The position numbers were made by a program, and so were the translations under genes. Below the pieces are notes generated by a model. The model was not told the origin of the DNA. It saw only the letters and a program-made list of their open reading frames with translations, and did no database searches. A stretch of 34,946 nt of DNA from Bacilli bacterium (lineage in GTDB: Bacteria > Bacillota_I > Bacilli_A > ML615J-28 > CAG-313): the NCBI GenBank assembly GCA_900752975.1, contig CAADXH010000034.1, forward strand, positions 1 to 34,946, in the 5' to 3' direction. Shown here one piece after another: positions 1-8,256 of the stretch (the first letter of the stretch is position 1; every line of letters begins with the position of its first letter).

Positions 1-1
1 T

Positions 2-15
2 CATGAGAGTCCTTT
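2..15 (-). other. Start codon and ribosome binding site of a divergent gene that leaves the window
   Basis: On the minus strand, AAAGGA (complement of 10-15) lies 5 bases before an ATG (complement of 2-4). This looks like the start of a gene transcribed away from tilS. Only the start codon and one base of the next codon are inside the window, so the product is unknown. If real, 16-156 is a divergent intergenic region. Confidence 0.45.
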
Positions 16-49
16 CTCAAAACCCATACGATGATTGACAAACCGTCAG

Positions 50-81
50 TGTTCGTGTACACAATCTAGTGTACACGAACA
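50..81. promoter_or_regulatory. Perfect 13-bp inverted repeat, candidate operator
   Basis: TGTTCGTGTACAC (50-62) and GTGTACACGAACA (69-81) are perfect inverse complements around a 6-base spacer. Each arm also contains the 8-bp palindrome GTGTACAC (55-62 and 69-76), so the site can be read as two palindromic half-sites 14 bp apart. It lies between a probable divergent minus-strand start (position 4) and the tilS promoter (108-136). A terminator is not expected there and no strong T-run follows, so a repressor or activator site is the better reading. Which gene it controls is not shown. Confidence 0.5.
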
Positions 82-107
82 TTTCAGTTATCTTTCAGTT
101 TAAATTA

Positions 108-136
108 TTTACTTTTAGGTTGACTTATAGTATAAT
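108..136 (+). promoter_or_regulatory. Promoter of the tilS-ftsH-rqcP operon
   Basis: TTTACT (108-113), a 17-base spacer and a perfect TATAAT (131-136) form a sigma-A type promoter. The -10 box ends only 20 bases before the tilS ATG, so the leader would be about 13-15 nt, barely enough for the ribosome binding site GGAG at 144-147. Confidence 0.6.
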
Positions 137-156
137 TGATAATGGAGTGCTAAATT

Positions 157-1413
157 ATGGAAAAGGTAATAAAGAATTTAAGAGAAAAATTGAATAACGA
201 AAAAGTCTTGGTGGCATGCTCTACAGGAGTCGACTCAATGGTTTTACTTCACTTAGTAATTCAAGCTTTGCCGACTACACAAATTGTGGTTGCCCATGTT
301 AACCACCAAAAACGGGCACAATCAGAAATTGAAGAAGCATACATTAAAGATTTTTGTGAACAACATAATATAAAGTGTTATGTTATGAGACTTGAGCATA
401 TCGATGATGGTAATTTTCAGTCAATCGCAAGAAACAAGAGATATCAGTTTTTTGAAGATATCGCAAGAATAGAAAATATTAAATATATTTTGTTAGCCCA
501 TCATGCAAACGATAATCTAGAAACAATTATAATGAGATTATTAAAATCATCATCATTAAAAGGATATGGTGGAATTGAAAAAGAAACAATATATCATAAC
601 CTTATTTTATATCGCCCTTTATTAGAGTTACCTAAAGCAGAAATTAAAGAATACGCCATAATAAATAATATAAAATACTATGAGGATAGTAGTAATGGGG
701 AACTTGATTATACAAGAAATAGAATAAGACATCTTATTACACCTATTCTTTTAGAGGAAAACCCTAATTTATATAATGCTATCAACTACTATAGTCAAAC
801 AGTTTTAAATGCTAATGAGATGATTGAAAAGGAAGAGATTGCCTTCATAAAAGATAAAATAATGGTAAATAATAAAAATGGTATAATAACAAGTAAATTA
901 TTATTAAATGATTATCTAGAGTTATCACTATTTATGAGAAGACAAGTAATTTTTAGGTTGTTAAAGAAATATAATTTATCACATCAATGCATTGAGGATA
1001 TAGAAAAAAAGATATTATCTCAAAAAACAAACATTATAAGTCAAATTAATCCAGATTTGGCCTTCATAAAAGAATATGGTAGTATTATTTTTACAGAAGA
1101 AAGTATTACACCAATTAAGTATCGACAACAAATTAATAATGAAGGTACATATGATTTACCAAATAATGGAAAATTAATAATTAGTAAAAATAATTGTAAT
1201 TTTATTACACCTCGTAAAGAATTATGTTATAATATAGAAAGATTACCAGTAATCATAAGAAATCGAGAACCTGGTGATAAAATAGCTAATAAATTAGTAA
1301 GTGATTTTCTAACAAAATATAAAATACCTTATTTAATCAAAAAAGATATTTTATTACTTTGTGATGAAGACAATAAAATTTTAGCTGTACTTGGCTATAA
1401 AGGAGGTAAATAA
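157..1413 (+). CDS. tilS: tRNA(Ile)-lysidine synthetase TilS
   Basis: TilS attaches lysine to the wobble C34 of the CAU-anticodon tRNA-Ile, so that it reads AUA; this is essential in most bacteria. The N-terminal PP-loop ATP-binding site is at residues 22-27, reading STGVDS where the family normally has SGGxDS, so the first glycine is replaced by threonine. Further conserved segments are LAHHANDNLETIIMR (about residues 113-127) and the RNRIRH stretch (about 187-192). The C-terminal part is divergent and the 418-residue length is below the roughly 470 of the Bacillus protein. GGAG at 144-147 supports the ATG at 157. The stop overlaps the ftsH start (TAATG), so the two are translationally coupled. 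The hpt gene often found between tilS and ftsH in Firmicutes is absent. Assignment is firm. Confidence 0.93.
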   Translation: MEKVIKNLREKLNNEKVLVACSTGVDSMVLLHLVIQALPTTQIVVAHVNHQKRAQSEIEEAYIKDFCEQHNIKCYVMRLEHIDDGNFQSIARNKRYQFFEDIARIENIKYILLAHHANDNLETIIMRLLKSSSLKGYGGIEKETIYHNLILYRPLLELPKAEIKEYAIINNIKYYEDSSNGELDYTRNRIRHLITPILLEENPNLYNAINYYSQTVLNANEMIEKEEIAFIKDKIMVNNKNGIITSKLLLNDYLELSLFMRRQVIFRLLKKYNLSHQCIEDIEKKILSQKTNIISQINPDLAFIKEYGSIIFTEESITPIKYRQQINNEGTYDLPNNGKLIISKNNCNFITPRKELCYNIERLPVIIRNREPGDKIANKLVSDFLTKYKIPYLIKKDILLLCDEDNKILAVLGYKGGK

Positions 1414-3461
1414 TGGCAGAAGTAAAAAATAATAGTCCAAAACGTAAGTTTGGATGGGGAAGTTTATTTATGCTTCTCATTATTGCTTTAGTAATTTTTG
1501 GAATTATTAGAGCAGTACTAGGTACTGGTAGTAAGACTGAAGAAGTTGATCCTGCAACATTCTTAAATAGAATTAGTGCAGATGGTACAACATTAAATAG
1601 TGAAATACCTTACTTAAGTATCAATAGTAAAAGCGCAACTGGTGATAATAGTGGATATTATGTAATCACTGGTAAATACAAAAAAGATCAAGGTGGAGAG
1701 TATACCAATTTTACAACAATACTTTATGCCTCTGATTATAAAGAATTATTAGAATATGCAAAAGAAGTCAAAAAATTACAATTAGATAAAGAAGCTGCTA
1801 ACTATTTTGAGTTTAATACACCAGAATTAAATTCATCATTTAGTATTTTAAGCCTAATTAGTATTATTTTACCAATCATCTTATGTGTTGGTCTTGTTAT
1901 ATTTATTATTAGAAGTGGTAACAAATCAAACAATCAAGCCTTTGATTTTGGTAAGAGCCGTGCTAGACTTAGCCGTAAATCAGGTACAACCTTTAAAGAT
2001 GTAGCAGGTTTACATGAAGAAAAAGAAGAAATGATTGAAATCGTTGACTTCCTAAAGAACCCTAAAAAGTATTTTGAAATGGGTGCAAGAATTCCTAAAG
2101 GTATCCTATTAGTAGGCCCTCCAGGAACAGGTAAAACCCTACTTGCTAGAGCCGTAGCAGGTGAGGCAAATGTTCCATTCTTCACAATTTCAGGTTCAGA
2201 TTTCGTTGAAATGTTTGTAGGTGTTGGTGCAAGCCGTGTTCGTGATATGTTTAAGACCGCAAAACAAAACGCTCCATGCATTATCTTTATTGATGAAATT
2301 GATGCGGTTGGACGTCAACGTGGTACAGGCCTTGGTGGTGGACACGATGAAAGAGAACAAACACTTAATCAACTACTTGTTGAAATGGATGGTTTTGGTA
2401 CTAATACTGGTATTATCGTTATGGCCGCAACAAACCGTGCTGATATCTTAGACCCAGCTCTACTTAGACCAGGAAGATTCGATAGACAAATTCATATTTC
2501 ACTTCCTGATGTAAATGCGAGAGAAGAAATCTTAAAAGTTCACGCTCGAAACAAACACTTATCTCCAAGGGTAAATCTAATGGATATCGCTAGACGTACT
2601 CCAGGATTTAGCGGTGCTGATCTAGAAAACTTACTTAATGAAGCAGCCCTTCTTGCGGCGAGAGAAAATTGTCGTGAAATTAAAATCTACCATATTGATG
2701 AAGCTGTCGATAGAGTAATGATGGGTCCTGCTAAGAAATCTAAGAAATATACGGATACTGAAAAAGCTTTAGTTGCTTATCATGAATCAGGTCATGCGGT
2801 TATTGGTATTAGATTAAAATATGCTGCTGTTGTTCAAAAAATAACAATTGTTCCTCGTGGTGATGCTGGTGGATATAACTTAATGACTCCTGCTGAAGAA
2901 ACATTCTTACAAACCAAACAAACTCTAACAGCTCAAATTACAAGCTTACTTGCTGGTCGTATTGCTGAACAAATGGTATTTAACCAAATGACAACAGGTG
3001 CTCATGATGACTTTAGAAAAGCAACAGCCATCGCACGTGCAATGGTAACTGAATATGGTATGAGTAGTTTAGGTCCTGTTCAATACGAACGCAATAGTTC
3101 ACAAGTATTCTTAGGTCGTGACTATATGTCAGATAAAAACTTCTCAGATCAAGTCGCTCTTGAAATCGACAATGAAGTACGTAAGATCATTAATGAATGT
3201 TACGAACAAGGTGAACAAATTCTAAAAGACAATAGACAACTTCTAGATTTACTTGCTAAACACTTAGTTGAAATCGAAACATTAACAAAAGAAGATATTG
3301 ATGAACTTGTCAATACTGGTCGTCTAAATTGGTGGGAAAAGAAAAAAGCAAAAATGGCAGAAGCAGAAGCTAGCCGCCTTGAAGCCGTTGACCAAGCTGA
3401 ACAAAAAGCTGTAAATGAACTTGAAGGAAATAACCAACCAAATGAAAGTGAACCTAAATAA
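1413..3461 (+). CDS. ftsH: ATP-dependent zinc metalloprotease FtsH
   Basis: FtsH is a membrane-anchored hexameric AAA+ protease that extracts and degrades membrane and short-lived cytosolic proteins. Two transmembrane helices (about residues 16-37 and 145-167) flank an external domain. The AAA module has Walker A GPPGTGKT at 235-242, Walker B IFIDEID at 291-297 and the second region of homology around 338-360. The zinc protease site is HESGH at 457-461, with the third ligand in the AHDDF segment around 530-534. The last 50 residues are a charged, low-complexity tail. The length of 682 is normal for the family. Ribosome binding site AGGAGG lies in the end of tilS. The gene overlaps tilS upstream and rqcP downstream, each by one base (TAATG), giving one operon. 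Confidence 0.98.
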   Translation: MAEVKNNSPKRKFGWGSLFMLLIIALVIFGIIRAVLGTGSKTEEVDPATFLNRISADGTTLNSEIPYLSINSKSATGDNSGYYVITGKYKKDQGGEYTNFTTILYASDYKELLEYAKEVKKLQLDKEAANYFEFNTPELNSSFSILSLISIILPIILCVGLVIFIIRSGNKSNNQAFDFGKSRARLSRKSGTTFKDVAGLHEEKEEMIEIVDFLKNPKKYFEMGARIPKGILLVGPPGTGKTLLARAVAGEANVPFFTISGSDFVEMFVGVGASRVRDMFKTAKQNAPCIIFIDEIDAVGRQRGTGLGGGHDEREQTLNQLLVEMDGFGTNTGIIVMAATNRADILDPALLRPGRFDRQIHISLPDVNAREEILKVHARNKHLSPRVNLMDIARRTPGFSGADLENLLNEAALLAARENCREIKIYHIDEAVDRVMMGPAKKSKKYTDTEKALVAYHESGHAVIGIRLKYAAVVQKITIVPRGDAGGYNLMTPAEETFLQTKQTLTAQITSLLAGRIAEQMVFNQMTTGAHDDFRKATAIARAMVTEYGMSSLGPVQYERNSSQVFLGRDYMSDKNFSDQVALEIDNEVRKIINECYEQGEQILKDNRQLLDLLAKHLVEIETLTKEDIDELVNTGRLNWWEKKKAKMAEAEASRLEAVDQAEQKAVNELEGNNQPNESEPK

Positions 3462-3718
3462 TGAGACTAGATAAATATCTAAAAGTGTCAAGATTAATTA
3501 AACGAAGAACCTTAGCTAAAGAAGCTAGTGAAGCTGAAAGAGTTTGTGTAAATAATCTACCAGCTAAACCAGCTAAGGAACTTAAGGTTGGAGATTTAAT
3601 TAAAATTCAATATGGGAGAAAAATAATTGAAGTTAGAGTTACTTCATTAGTTGATTCAACCAAAAAGGCTGATGCAAGTTTAATGTATGAACTAGTATCA
3701 GAACAATTAATAAATTAA
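3461..3718 (+). CDS. rqcP: S4-domain RNA-binding protein, RqcP/YabO (Hsp15 family)
   Basis: This 85-residue basic protein is a single S4 RNA-binding domain: MRLDKYLKVSRLIKRR at the N-terminus, then the VGDLIKI strand near residues 43-49. In Firmicutes this protein (YabO, renamed RqcP) works with RqcH on stalled 50S subunits in alanine tailing for ribosome-associated quality control. Hsp15 (HslR) of E. coli is the related heat-shock form. The start overlaps the ftsH stop (TAATG), and a strong terminator follows at 3724. In Bacillus, yabO sits next to yabP and yabQ; here those two are about 6 kb downstream. Confidence 0.9.
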   Translation: MRLDKYLKVSRLIKRRTLAKEASEAERVCVNNLPAKPAKELKVGDLIKIQYGRKIIEVRVTSLVDSTKKADASLMYELVSEQLIN

Positions 3719-3723
3719 ATATT

Positions 3724-3765
3724 AAAAAGGGTAATAACAATAATATAGTCGTTATTATCCTTTTT
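3724..3765 (+). terminator. Intrinsic terminator of tilS-ftsH-rqcP
   Basis: A 15-bp stem (AAAAAGGGTAATAAC with GTTATTATCCTTTTT, one G-T pair) encloses a 12-base loop and ends in a T-run. It lies just after the rqcP stop and before the maf ribosome binding site. Confidence 0.85.
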
Positions 3766-3781
3766 CTTAGAAAGGAATATT

Positions 3782-4339
3782 ATGAGATTAATACTTGCGT
3801 CAAACTCACCAAGAAGAACAGAAATACTAAATCTTGCTGGAATTAAACATTTAGTTATACCATCAAAAATAAAAGAACAAATTGATAACAATTTAACGCC
3901 GGAAGAAGTAGTAATGGAGTTATCATATCAAAAAGCAAATGATGTATTTAAAAATTATCCTAATGATATTGTCATAGGAGCAGATACAATAGTAGTAATA
4001 GATAATGAAATTCTAGGTAAACCCAAAGAATACATAGATGCATTTAATATGCTTAAAAAATTATCAAACAAAACACATAAAGTAATAACTGGTGTAAGCA
4101 TTATAAGTAAAGAAAAAAAAGAGAAGTTCTATGAAACTTCCTATGTTACATTTAGTGAAATGACAGATCAAGAAATAGATAATTATATTCATAGTGAATA
4201 TATATATGATAAGGCTGGTAGCTATGCTATACAAGGTAGCTGTTGTAAATATATTAAAGGAATAACTGGTGATTACTATAACATTATGGGACTTCCTATT
4301 TCAGCAGTTTATCAAAAAATAAAAGATAAAATCGAATAA
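3782..4339 (+). CDS. maf: Maf-family nucleoside triphosphate pyrophosphatase (dTTP/UTP type)
   Basis: Maf proteins hydrolyse non-canonical or excess nucleoside triphosphates to monophosphates and pyrophosphate. The diagnostic N-terminal loop LASNSPRRTEIL occupies residues 5-16. The catalytic segment IGADTIVV (65-72), with D68, is followed by GKP and by KTHKVITGV near residue 100. The GADT form is typical of the dTTP/UTP subgroup (YhdE) rather than the m7GTP subgroup (YceF), though substrate choice is inferred from this one motif. The length of 185 residues is normal. AAAGGA precedes the ATG. No clear promoter of its own is seen, so it may depend on read-through past 3765 or on a weak promoter. 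It converges on the M42 peptidase gene. Confidence 0.92.
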   Translation: MRLILASNSPRRTEILNLAGIKHLVIPSKIKEQIDNNLTPEEVVMELSYQKANDVFKNYPNDIVIGADTIVVIDNEILGKPKEYIDAFNMLKKLSNKTHKVITGVSIISKEKKEKFYETSYVTFSEMTDQEIDNYIHSEYIYDKAGSYAIQGSCCKYIKGITGDYYNIMGLPISAVYQKIKDKIE

Positions 4340-4346
4340 TGCAAAA

Positions 4347-4372
4347 AGTGTAGGCATTTAATTGTCTACACT
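4347..4372. terminator. Bidirectional terminator between maf and the M42 peptidase gene
   Basis: AGTGTAGGCA and TGTCTACACT form a 10-bp stem (one G-T pair) with a 6-base loop. The minus-strand side has a TTTTT run immediately after the stem, and the plus-strand side is A/T-rich. It fits the 40-base gap between two convergent genes. Confidence 0.75.
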
Positions 4373-4379
4373 ATTTAAA

Positions 4380-5396
4380 TCATTTTATATATGCCATTAT
4401 AAGCTTATAGGTATTAGTAAGGCCATTAATGTGGGTTCTTTCCATACCATGTGAAGCCTGAATGCCTGCTCCTATTAATGCACATCTAATATCGTTGCCA
4501 CCGCGTAATGCAGCTGAGGCATCAGAACCATAATATGGATAGATATCTACAGCATAATTTAGGTTATTATCTTTCGCAAGATTTACAAGGCTTGTTGTCA
4601 TATCATAGTCATAAGGACCTGATGAATCTTTCGCACAAATTGATACCATTTCTTCAGTACAACTTAAGTCACTTCCAATACATCCCATATCTATGGCGAG
4701 TAATTCATCAACATGAGGAATTGATGATGCGCCATGTCCAACTTCTTCATATGTAGAAAAAATAATTTCAAGGCTATATTTTGGGGTAATACTTTCATTT
4801 TTTAAAGTTTTTAATACTTCAAGAAGAATAAAAGCACTAGCCTTGTCATCTAAAAATCTTGTTTTAACATATCCAGAAGGAGTTATGGTAAATTTAGGAT
4901 CAATGCTTATAAAGTCACCATTATCAATACCAAGTTTCTTAGTGTCATTTTTAGAATAAACAACTTCATCTAAACGAATATACATATTTTCTTCGTTTCT
5001 TTCTTTTTTAGAAGCATCACTAAATACATGAACACTAGGACTAGTAGAAAGAACAGTGCCAGTATACTTTTTACCATCTCTTGTGTGCACTGTGCAATAC
5101 TCACCATCATATGTAGCAAGAAGAGGACCACCAAGCTTAGTAAATGCTAGGCTACCATCACTTTTTATAGAACGAACCATTAAACCTAAAGTGTCAACAT
5201 GCGCACTTAACCCTACTGTATAGTCACTAAGACCTTTTACATGGACAATTAGATTTCCTTTTTTATTTCTTGAAGTTTCATAACCGAGATCACTTACAAA
5301 TTTATCTAAAAAGTTAATAACATCTTTAGTGTAACCGGTAGGACTAGGTATTTGCATCAAGCGTTCAAATAATTTTAAGTCTAAATTAGTTTTCAT
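4380..5396 (-). CDS. M42-family metallo-aminopeptidase
   Basis: M42 enzymes are large tetrahedral cytosolic aminopeptidases (glutamyl aminopeptidase, FrvX/YsdC/TET type) that trim peptides using two metal ions. Ligand motifs are in order: AHVDT (H66, D68), FLDDKAS (D183/D184), the catalytic-base segment TYEEVGHGA (E217, E218), AIDMG (D236) and the late ERTHING histidine. The 338-residue length is usual. The start overlaps the end of hslO by 11 bases, so the two are co-transcribed with hslO first. The gene ends in TGA, evidence for the standard code. A shared terminator with maf follows. Substrate specificity cannot be told from the sequence. Confidence 0.92.
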   Translation of the reverse strand: MKTNLDLKLFERLMQIPSPTGYTKDVINFLDKFVSDLGYETSRNKKGNLIVHVKGLSDYTVGLSAHVDTLGLMVRSIKSDGSLAFTKLGGPLLATYDGEYCTVHTRDGKKYTGTVLSTSPSVHVFSDASKKERNEENMYIRLDEVVYSKNDTKKLGIDNGDFISIDPKFTITPSGYVKTRFLDDKASAFILLEVLKTLKNESITPKYSLEIIFSTYEEVGHGASSIPHVDELLAIDMGCIGSDLSCTEEMVSICAKDSSGPYDYDMTTSLVNLAKDNNLNYAVDIYPYYGSDASAALRGGNDIRCALIGAGIQASHGMERTHINGLTNTYKLIMAYIK

Positions 5397-6294
5397 TTTT
5401 TCCCATCTCTTTTCTTTTTTGAATATTTTTAGCTTCTTCAGCTATTTTTTCTAAGTCTTCTTTAGAGAAGTGGTATTTATTACCACAAAAATGACAAACA
5501 GTATCAGCTTTGCCATCTTCTTTAATCATAGCTTCAATTTCATCATATCCAAGAGAAAGGATTCCTTTTTCAAATCTTTCCTTACTACAATTACAAGTAA
5601 ATTCTACAGGAATGGTTTCAATTATTTTTGCGTCATCCGCAATATTAGTAACAATTTGTTCAGGTGTAAGTCCAGAACGAAGCATATCAGACATCGTAGG
5701 CATTAGTTTTAGTCTTTCTTCAAGTTTGTCAATTACTTCTTCTTTAGTGTTTGGCATAAGTTGGACAATAAAACCACCACTTGCTTCCGCAATACTATCT
5801 GTATTAACTAATACACCAACCGAAACAGAAGATGGTATTTGTTCGCTTACCATAAAGTAATAGGCAAAGTCTTCACCAATTTCTCCTGTAATAATTGGAG
5901 TAGAACCAACAAAAGGTTCTTTTAATTTTAAATCTCTGATGACGTTAATAAAACCTTTATCACCTACGGTTGCTCTAGCATTTAGTCTACCGTCATTGTA
6001 TTCAAAATGACAATGTGGATTTTCAGCATATGCTCTAACATGGCCATGGGCATCTGCGTCAACAATAATTCTACCAATTGGTCCGTTGCCTTCCACTCTA
6101 ATAGTAATGGTTTCATCAAGTTTTAACATTGATCCCATCATTACACCAATACTTAGGACTCTACCTACAGCATCAAGTGGACTAGGGTAATAATTAAAAC
6201 GATTACCAATTTCATTTAATGTATTAGTTGTACTAGTACAATATATTCTAACACTATCATCAAAAGCAAGAGCTTTAACAAGATAGTCTTTCAT
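5386..6294 (-). CDS. hslO: Redox-regulated chaperonin Hsp33
   Basis: Hsp33 is a cytosolic holdase chaperone switched on by oxidation. Its C-terminal zinc centre is intact: C234 and C236 (TCNCS) and C267 and C270 (VCHFC), the CxC...CxxC arrangement that releases zinc when disulfides form. The N-terminal chaperone domain has the expected GNGPIGRIIVDAD and TVGDKGFINVIRD segments. The 302-residue length is typical. AAAGGAGGG (complement of 6300-6308) sits 5 bases from the ATG. It leads an operon with the M42 peptidase, which could clear peptides after stress. That functional link is inference. Confidence 0.96.
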   Translation of the reverse strand: MKDYLVKALAFDDSVRIYCTSTTNTLNEIGNRFNYYPSPLDAVGRVLSIGVMMGSMLKLDETITIRVEGNGPIGRIIVDADAHGHVRAYAENPHCHFEYNDGRLNARATVGDKGFINVIRDLKLKEPFVGSTPIITGEIGEDFAYYFMVSEQIPSSVSVGVLVNTDSIAEASGGFIVQLMPNTKEEVIDKLEERLKLMPTMSDMLRSGLTPEQIVTNIADDAKIIETIPVEFTCNCSKERFEKGILSLGYDEIEAMIKEDGKADTVCHFCGNKYHFSKEDLEKIAEEAKNIQKRKEMGKNEN

Positions 6295-6324
6295 AATATC
6301 CCTCCTTTTTGTTTTATATAATTA

Positions 6325-6344
6325 AGTATAGCATAAATTATGCT
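6325..6344 (-). promoter_or_regulatory. Extended -10 promoter of hslO with an overlapping inverted repeat
   Basis: On the minus strand TGC-TATACT (complement of 6325-6333) is an extended -10 element about 30 bases before the hslO start; no good -35 box is seen at normal spacing. An inverted repeat AGCATAA-A-TTATGCT (6330-6344) abuts the -10 and could be an operator, but such palindromes are common by chance in AT-rich DNA. Confidence 0.45.
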
Positions 6345-6407
6345 TAAACACTTGCAAAAAGCAATGAATTTTAGTAAAATAAAAATACTTGAAAGGAAAT
6401 GAATATT

Positions 6408-6962
6408 ATGAATATATATGATGATTATGCAAGTTACTTAGATGAGTGTACGGAAATAATTAATACAATGAAAGCATCAAATTCACCCCTACTCTTAATT
6501 ATTAATGATGTAATGAGTGTAACAGATGACATCTATACAAAATATACCAAAAAGCAAAAATTAGATGAAGATACTGAAGAAATCTTTAGTTTGGGTTTTA
6601 GTTATTTAAGTAGTGTGTTGAGTGATATAAAAACCTATTATGATGATTACTTTGACAAGTCAATTGAAAAACTAAACAAATATGCACCATTAATTATTAA
6701 TTTAATTATGCTAAATGACTTTAAAGATTTCTTAGAGGTAGAAGATCTAATGAATGATGATATTCAAAAAGAAATAGAAGATTTAGCTTTTAAAATAGAT
6801 GGAATACTTGCGAATAACAAACAATATGATGAAGGAATACTAACAGAAGTAGAATATCTTATCGATAGTAATACTCCAGAAGATGCTTCCTTTAAACCAG
6901 TTTATGTGGTGTTCGCATTAATTAAAGAAGAACTAGAATTAAATGGTGAAATAAATAATTAA
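6408..6962 (+). CDS. Acidic helical protein of unknown function
   Basis: I do not recognise this 184-residue protein. It is strongly acidic (many D and E), rich in I, L, Y and N, and looks mainly helical. It has no signal peptide, membrane helix, cysteine pair or nucleotide-binding motif, so a soluble cytosolic protein is most likely. An ATG at 6399 is also in frame, but the ribosome binding site AAGGAA (6393-6398) nearly touches it and sits at a normal 9-base distance from the ATG at 6408, which I prefer. It is divergent from hslO. The gene after it on the same strand has its own ribosome binding site 60 bases on; whether the two are co-transcribed is unclear. Confidence 0.75.
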   Translation: MNIYDDYASYLDECTEIINTMKASNSPLLLIINDVMSVTDDIYTKYTKKQKLDEDTEEIFSLGFSYLSSVLSDIKTYYDDYFDKSIEKLNKYAPLIINLIMLNDFKDFLEVEDLMNDDIQKEIEDLAFKIDGILANNKQYDEGILTEVEYLIDSNTPEDASFKPVYVVFALIKEELELNGEINN

Positions 6963-7030
6963 ATGGTGTAGTACATACTTTTCCTTTTTTGTATCTTATT
7001 ATGTAGAAGATAAAAGAAGGAGAAATATTT

Positions 7031-8203
7031 ATGATAATTCGTGAAAAATATCTTAGTTTGATTAGAGGCTTTTATGAAAGTGATTTAGTAAAGGTTATAA
7101 CAGGAGTAAGACGATGTGGAAAATCAGTAATTCTAGAGTCTATAATGAATGAAATTAAAGAACAAACGGATAACATTATATATTTAAATTTTGAAAAAAC
7201 TTCTGATTTTGTAAAGGCATCTAATTATTCTAAAATAATTGAATATGTAAACAATAATAGAAAAGATGGTAAATGCTATTGCTTTTTTGATGAAATCCAA
7301 GAAATAGAAAATTGGCAAATAGCCATAAAAGACTTACGATTGGAAAATTGTTCTATTTTTATTACTGGCTCAAATTCAAAATTATTATCTAGCGAATTTA
7401 TAACTTTATTAAGTGGAAGGTTTGTTTCGTTTAGAATTAGACCTTTTGTTTATAGAGAAATTCAGAAACTTTCCTCAAATACTTCAGTTACGGATTATTT
7501 AATCTGGGGAGGCTTTCCTGGCAGATTTGTTTTTAAGAGTGAACAAGATACTAGAATATATTTAAATGATATTGAAAATACCATAGTAATAAATGATTTA
7601 ATTAAAAGATACAAAATTAAAAATGAAACAGCATTTAAGAAGATAGTCTATTTTATTTTAAGTAGTAATGCACGAATTTTCTCTATTCGTTCTATTCACC
7701 AAATCTTGAAAAGTGATTTCCCTAATATCGCTCTTACAACTGTTGCTAGATTTATTGAATACTTGAAAAATGCATACATTATAGATGAAATTGCACAGTT
7801 TTCAACTAAGACAAAACGTGAGCTTAGATATTACGGAAAGATTTATAATTGTGATGTAGCATTTAATTCATTAGGAGCACTTAATAATAGATACGATTTA
7901 GATCATAATTTAGAAAACATAGTATATAATGAACTCTTGTATATGGGGTATGAACTTAAGGTGTTTGATAACAAAGGTAAGGCAATAGATTTTCTTGCGA
8001 CAAAGGGAGGTAAAACTTATTTAGTTCAAGTGGCATACTCAGTAGTTGATGAAACAGCTTATAATAGGGAATTTTCGGCTTTTTCAAATATAGATAATAC
8101 AAATCAAAAAATATTAATAACAAATGATGATATTGATTTTTCTACATCTACAGTTAAACATCTTAAATTAAAAGACTTTTTGTTGAAAGAGGATTTAGAA
8201 TAA
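7031..8203 (+). CDS. AAA_14/DUF4143-family ATPase
   Basis: A P-loop ATPase of the large family annotated as ATP-binding protein with AAA_14 and DUF4143 domains. Walker A GVRRCGKS is at residues 25-32. Walker B FFDEIQ is at about 85-90, followed by ITGSNSKLLS and LSGRFVSFRIRPFVYREI, all hallmarks of the family. The C-terminal half has the DUF4143 pattern (GGFPGRF, then YYGKIYNCDVAF and an FLATKGGK-QVAY segment resembling a degenerate nuclease fold). The length of 390 is usual. AGAAGGAG at 7015-7022 sets the start. These proteins occur as scattered singletons in gut Firmicutes and Bacteroidetes, and their cellular role is not established. No toxin or antitoxin partner is evident; the acidic gene upstream could be one, but that is speculation. 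Confidence 0.88.
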   Translation: MIIREKYLSLIRGFYESDLVKVITGVRRCGKSVILESIMNEIKEQTDNIIYLNFEKTSDFVKASNYSKIIEYVNNNRKDGKCYCFFDEIQEIENWQIAIKDLRLENCSIFITGSNSKLLSSEFITLLSGRFVSFRIRPFVYREIQKLSSNTSVTDYLIWGGFPGRFVFKSEQDTRIYLNDIENTIVINDLIKRYKIKNETAFKKIVYFILSSNARIFSIRSIHQILKSDFPNIALTTVARFIEYLKNAYIIDEIAQFSTKTKRELRYYGKIYNCDVAFNSLGALNNRYDLDHNLENIVYNELLYMGYELKVFDNKGKAIDFLATKGGKTYLVQVAYSVVDETAYNREFSAFSNIDNTNQKILITNDDIDFSTSTVKHLKLKDFLLKEDLE

Positions 8204-8208
8204 TTAAA

Positions 8209-8256
8209 AAGACTCTAGAAATAACCGATTGGTTAATCTAAAGTCTTATTTTTTCT
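8209..8256. terminator. Bidirectional terminator between the AAA_14 ATPase gene and lysS
   Basis: AAGACTCTAGA and TCTAAAGTCTT form an 11-bp stem with one mismatch, topped by an inner TAACC/GGTTA stem (hairpin 8209-8247). A T-run follows on the plus side, and on the minus side the A-run before the stem reads as a T-run. It serves two convergent genes. Confidence 0.8.

Noticed and set aside
120..136. TTGACT at 120-125 as the -35 of tilS
   Set aside because: It is only 5 bases from the TATAAT; the TTTACT at 108-113 has the correct 17-base spacing.
1934..2451. Two open frames inside ftsH (one on each strand)
   Set aside because: They lie entirely within the well-conserved ftsH frame, have no ribosome binding sites and resemble nothing; they are shadows of the real gene.
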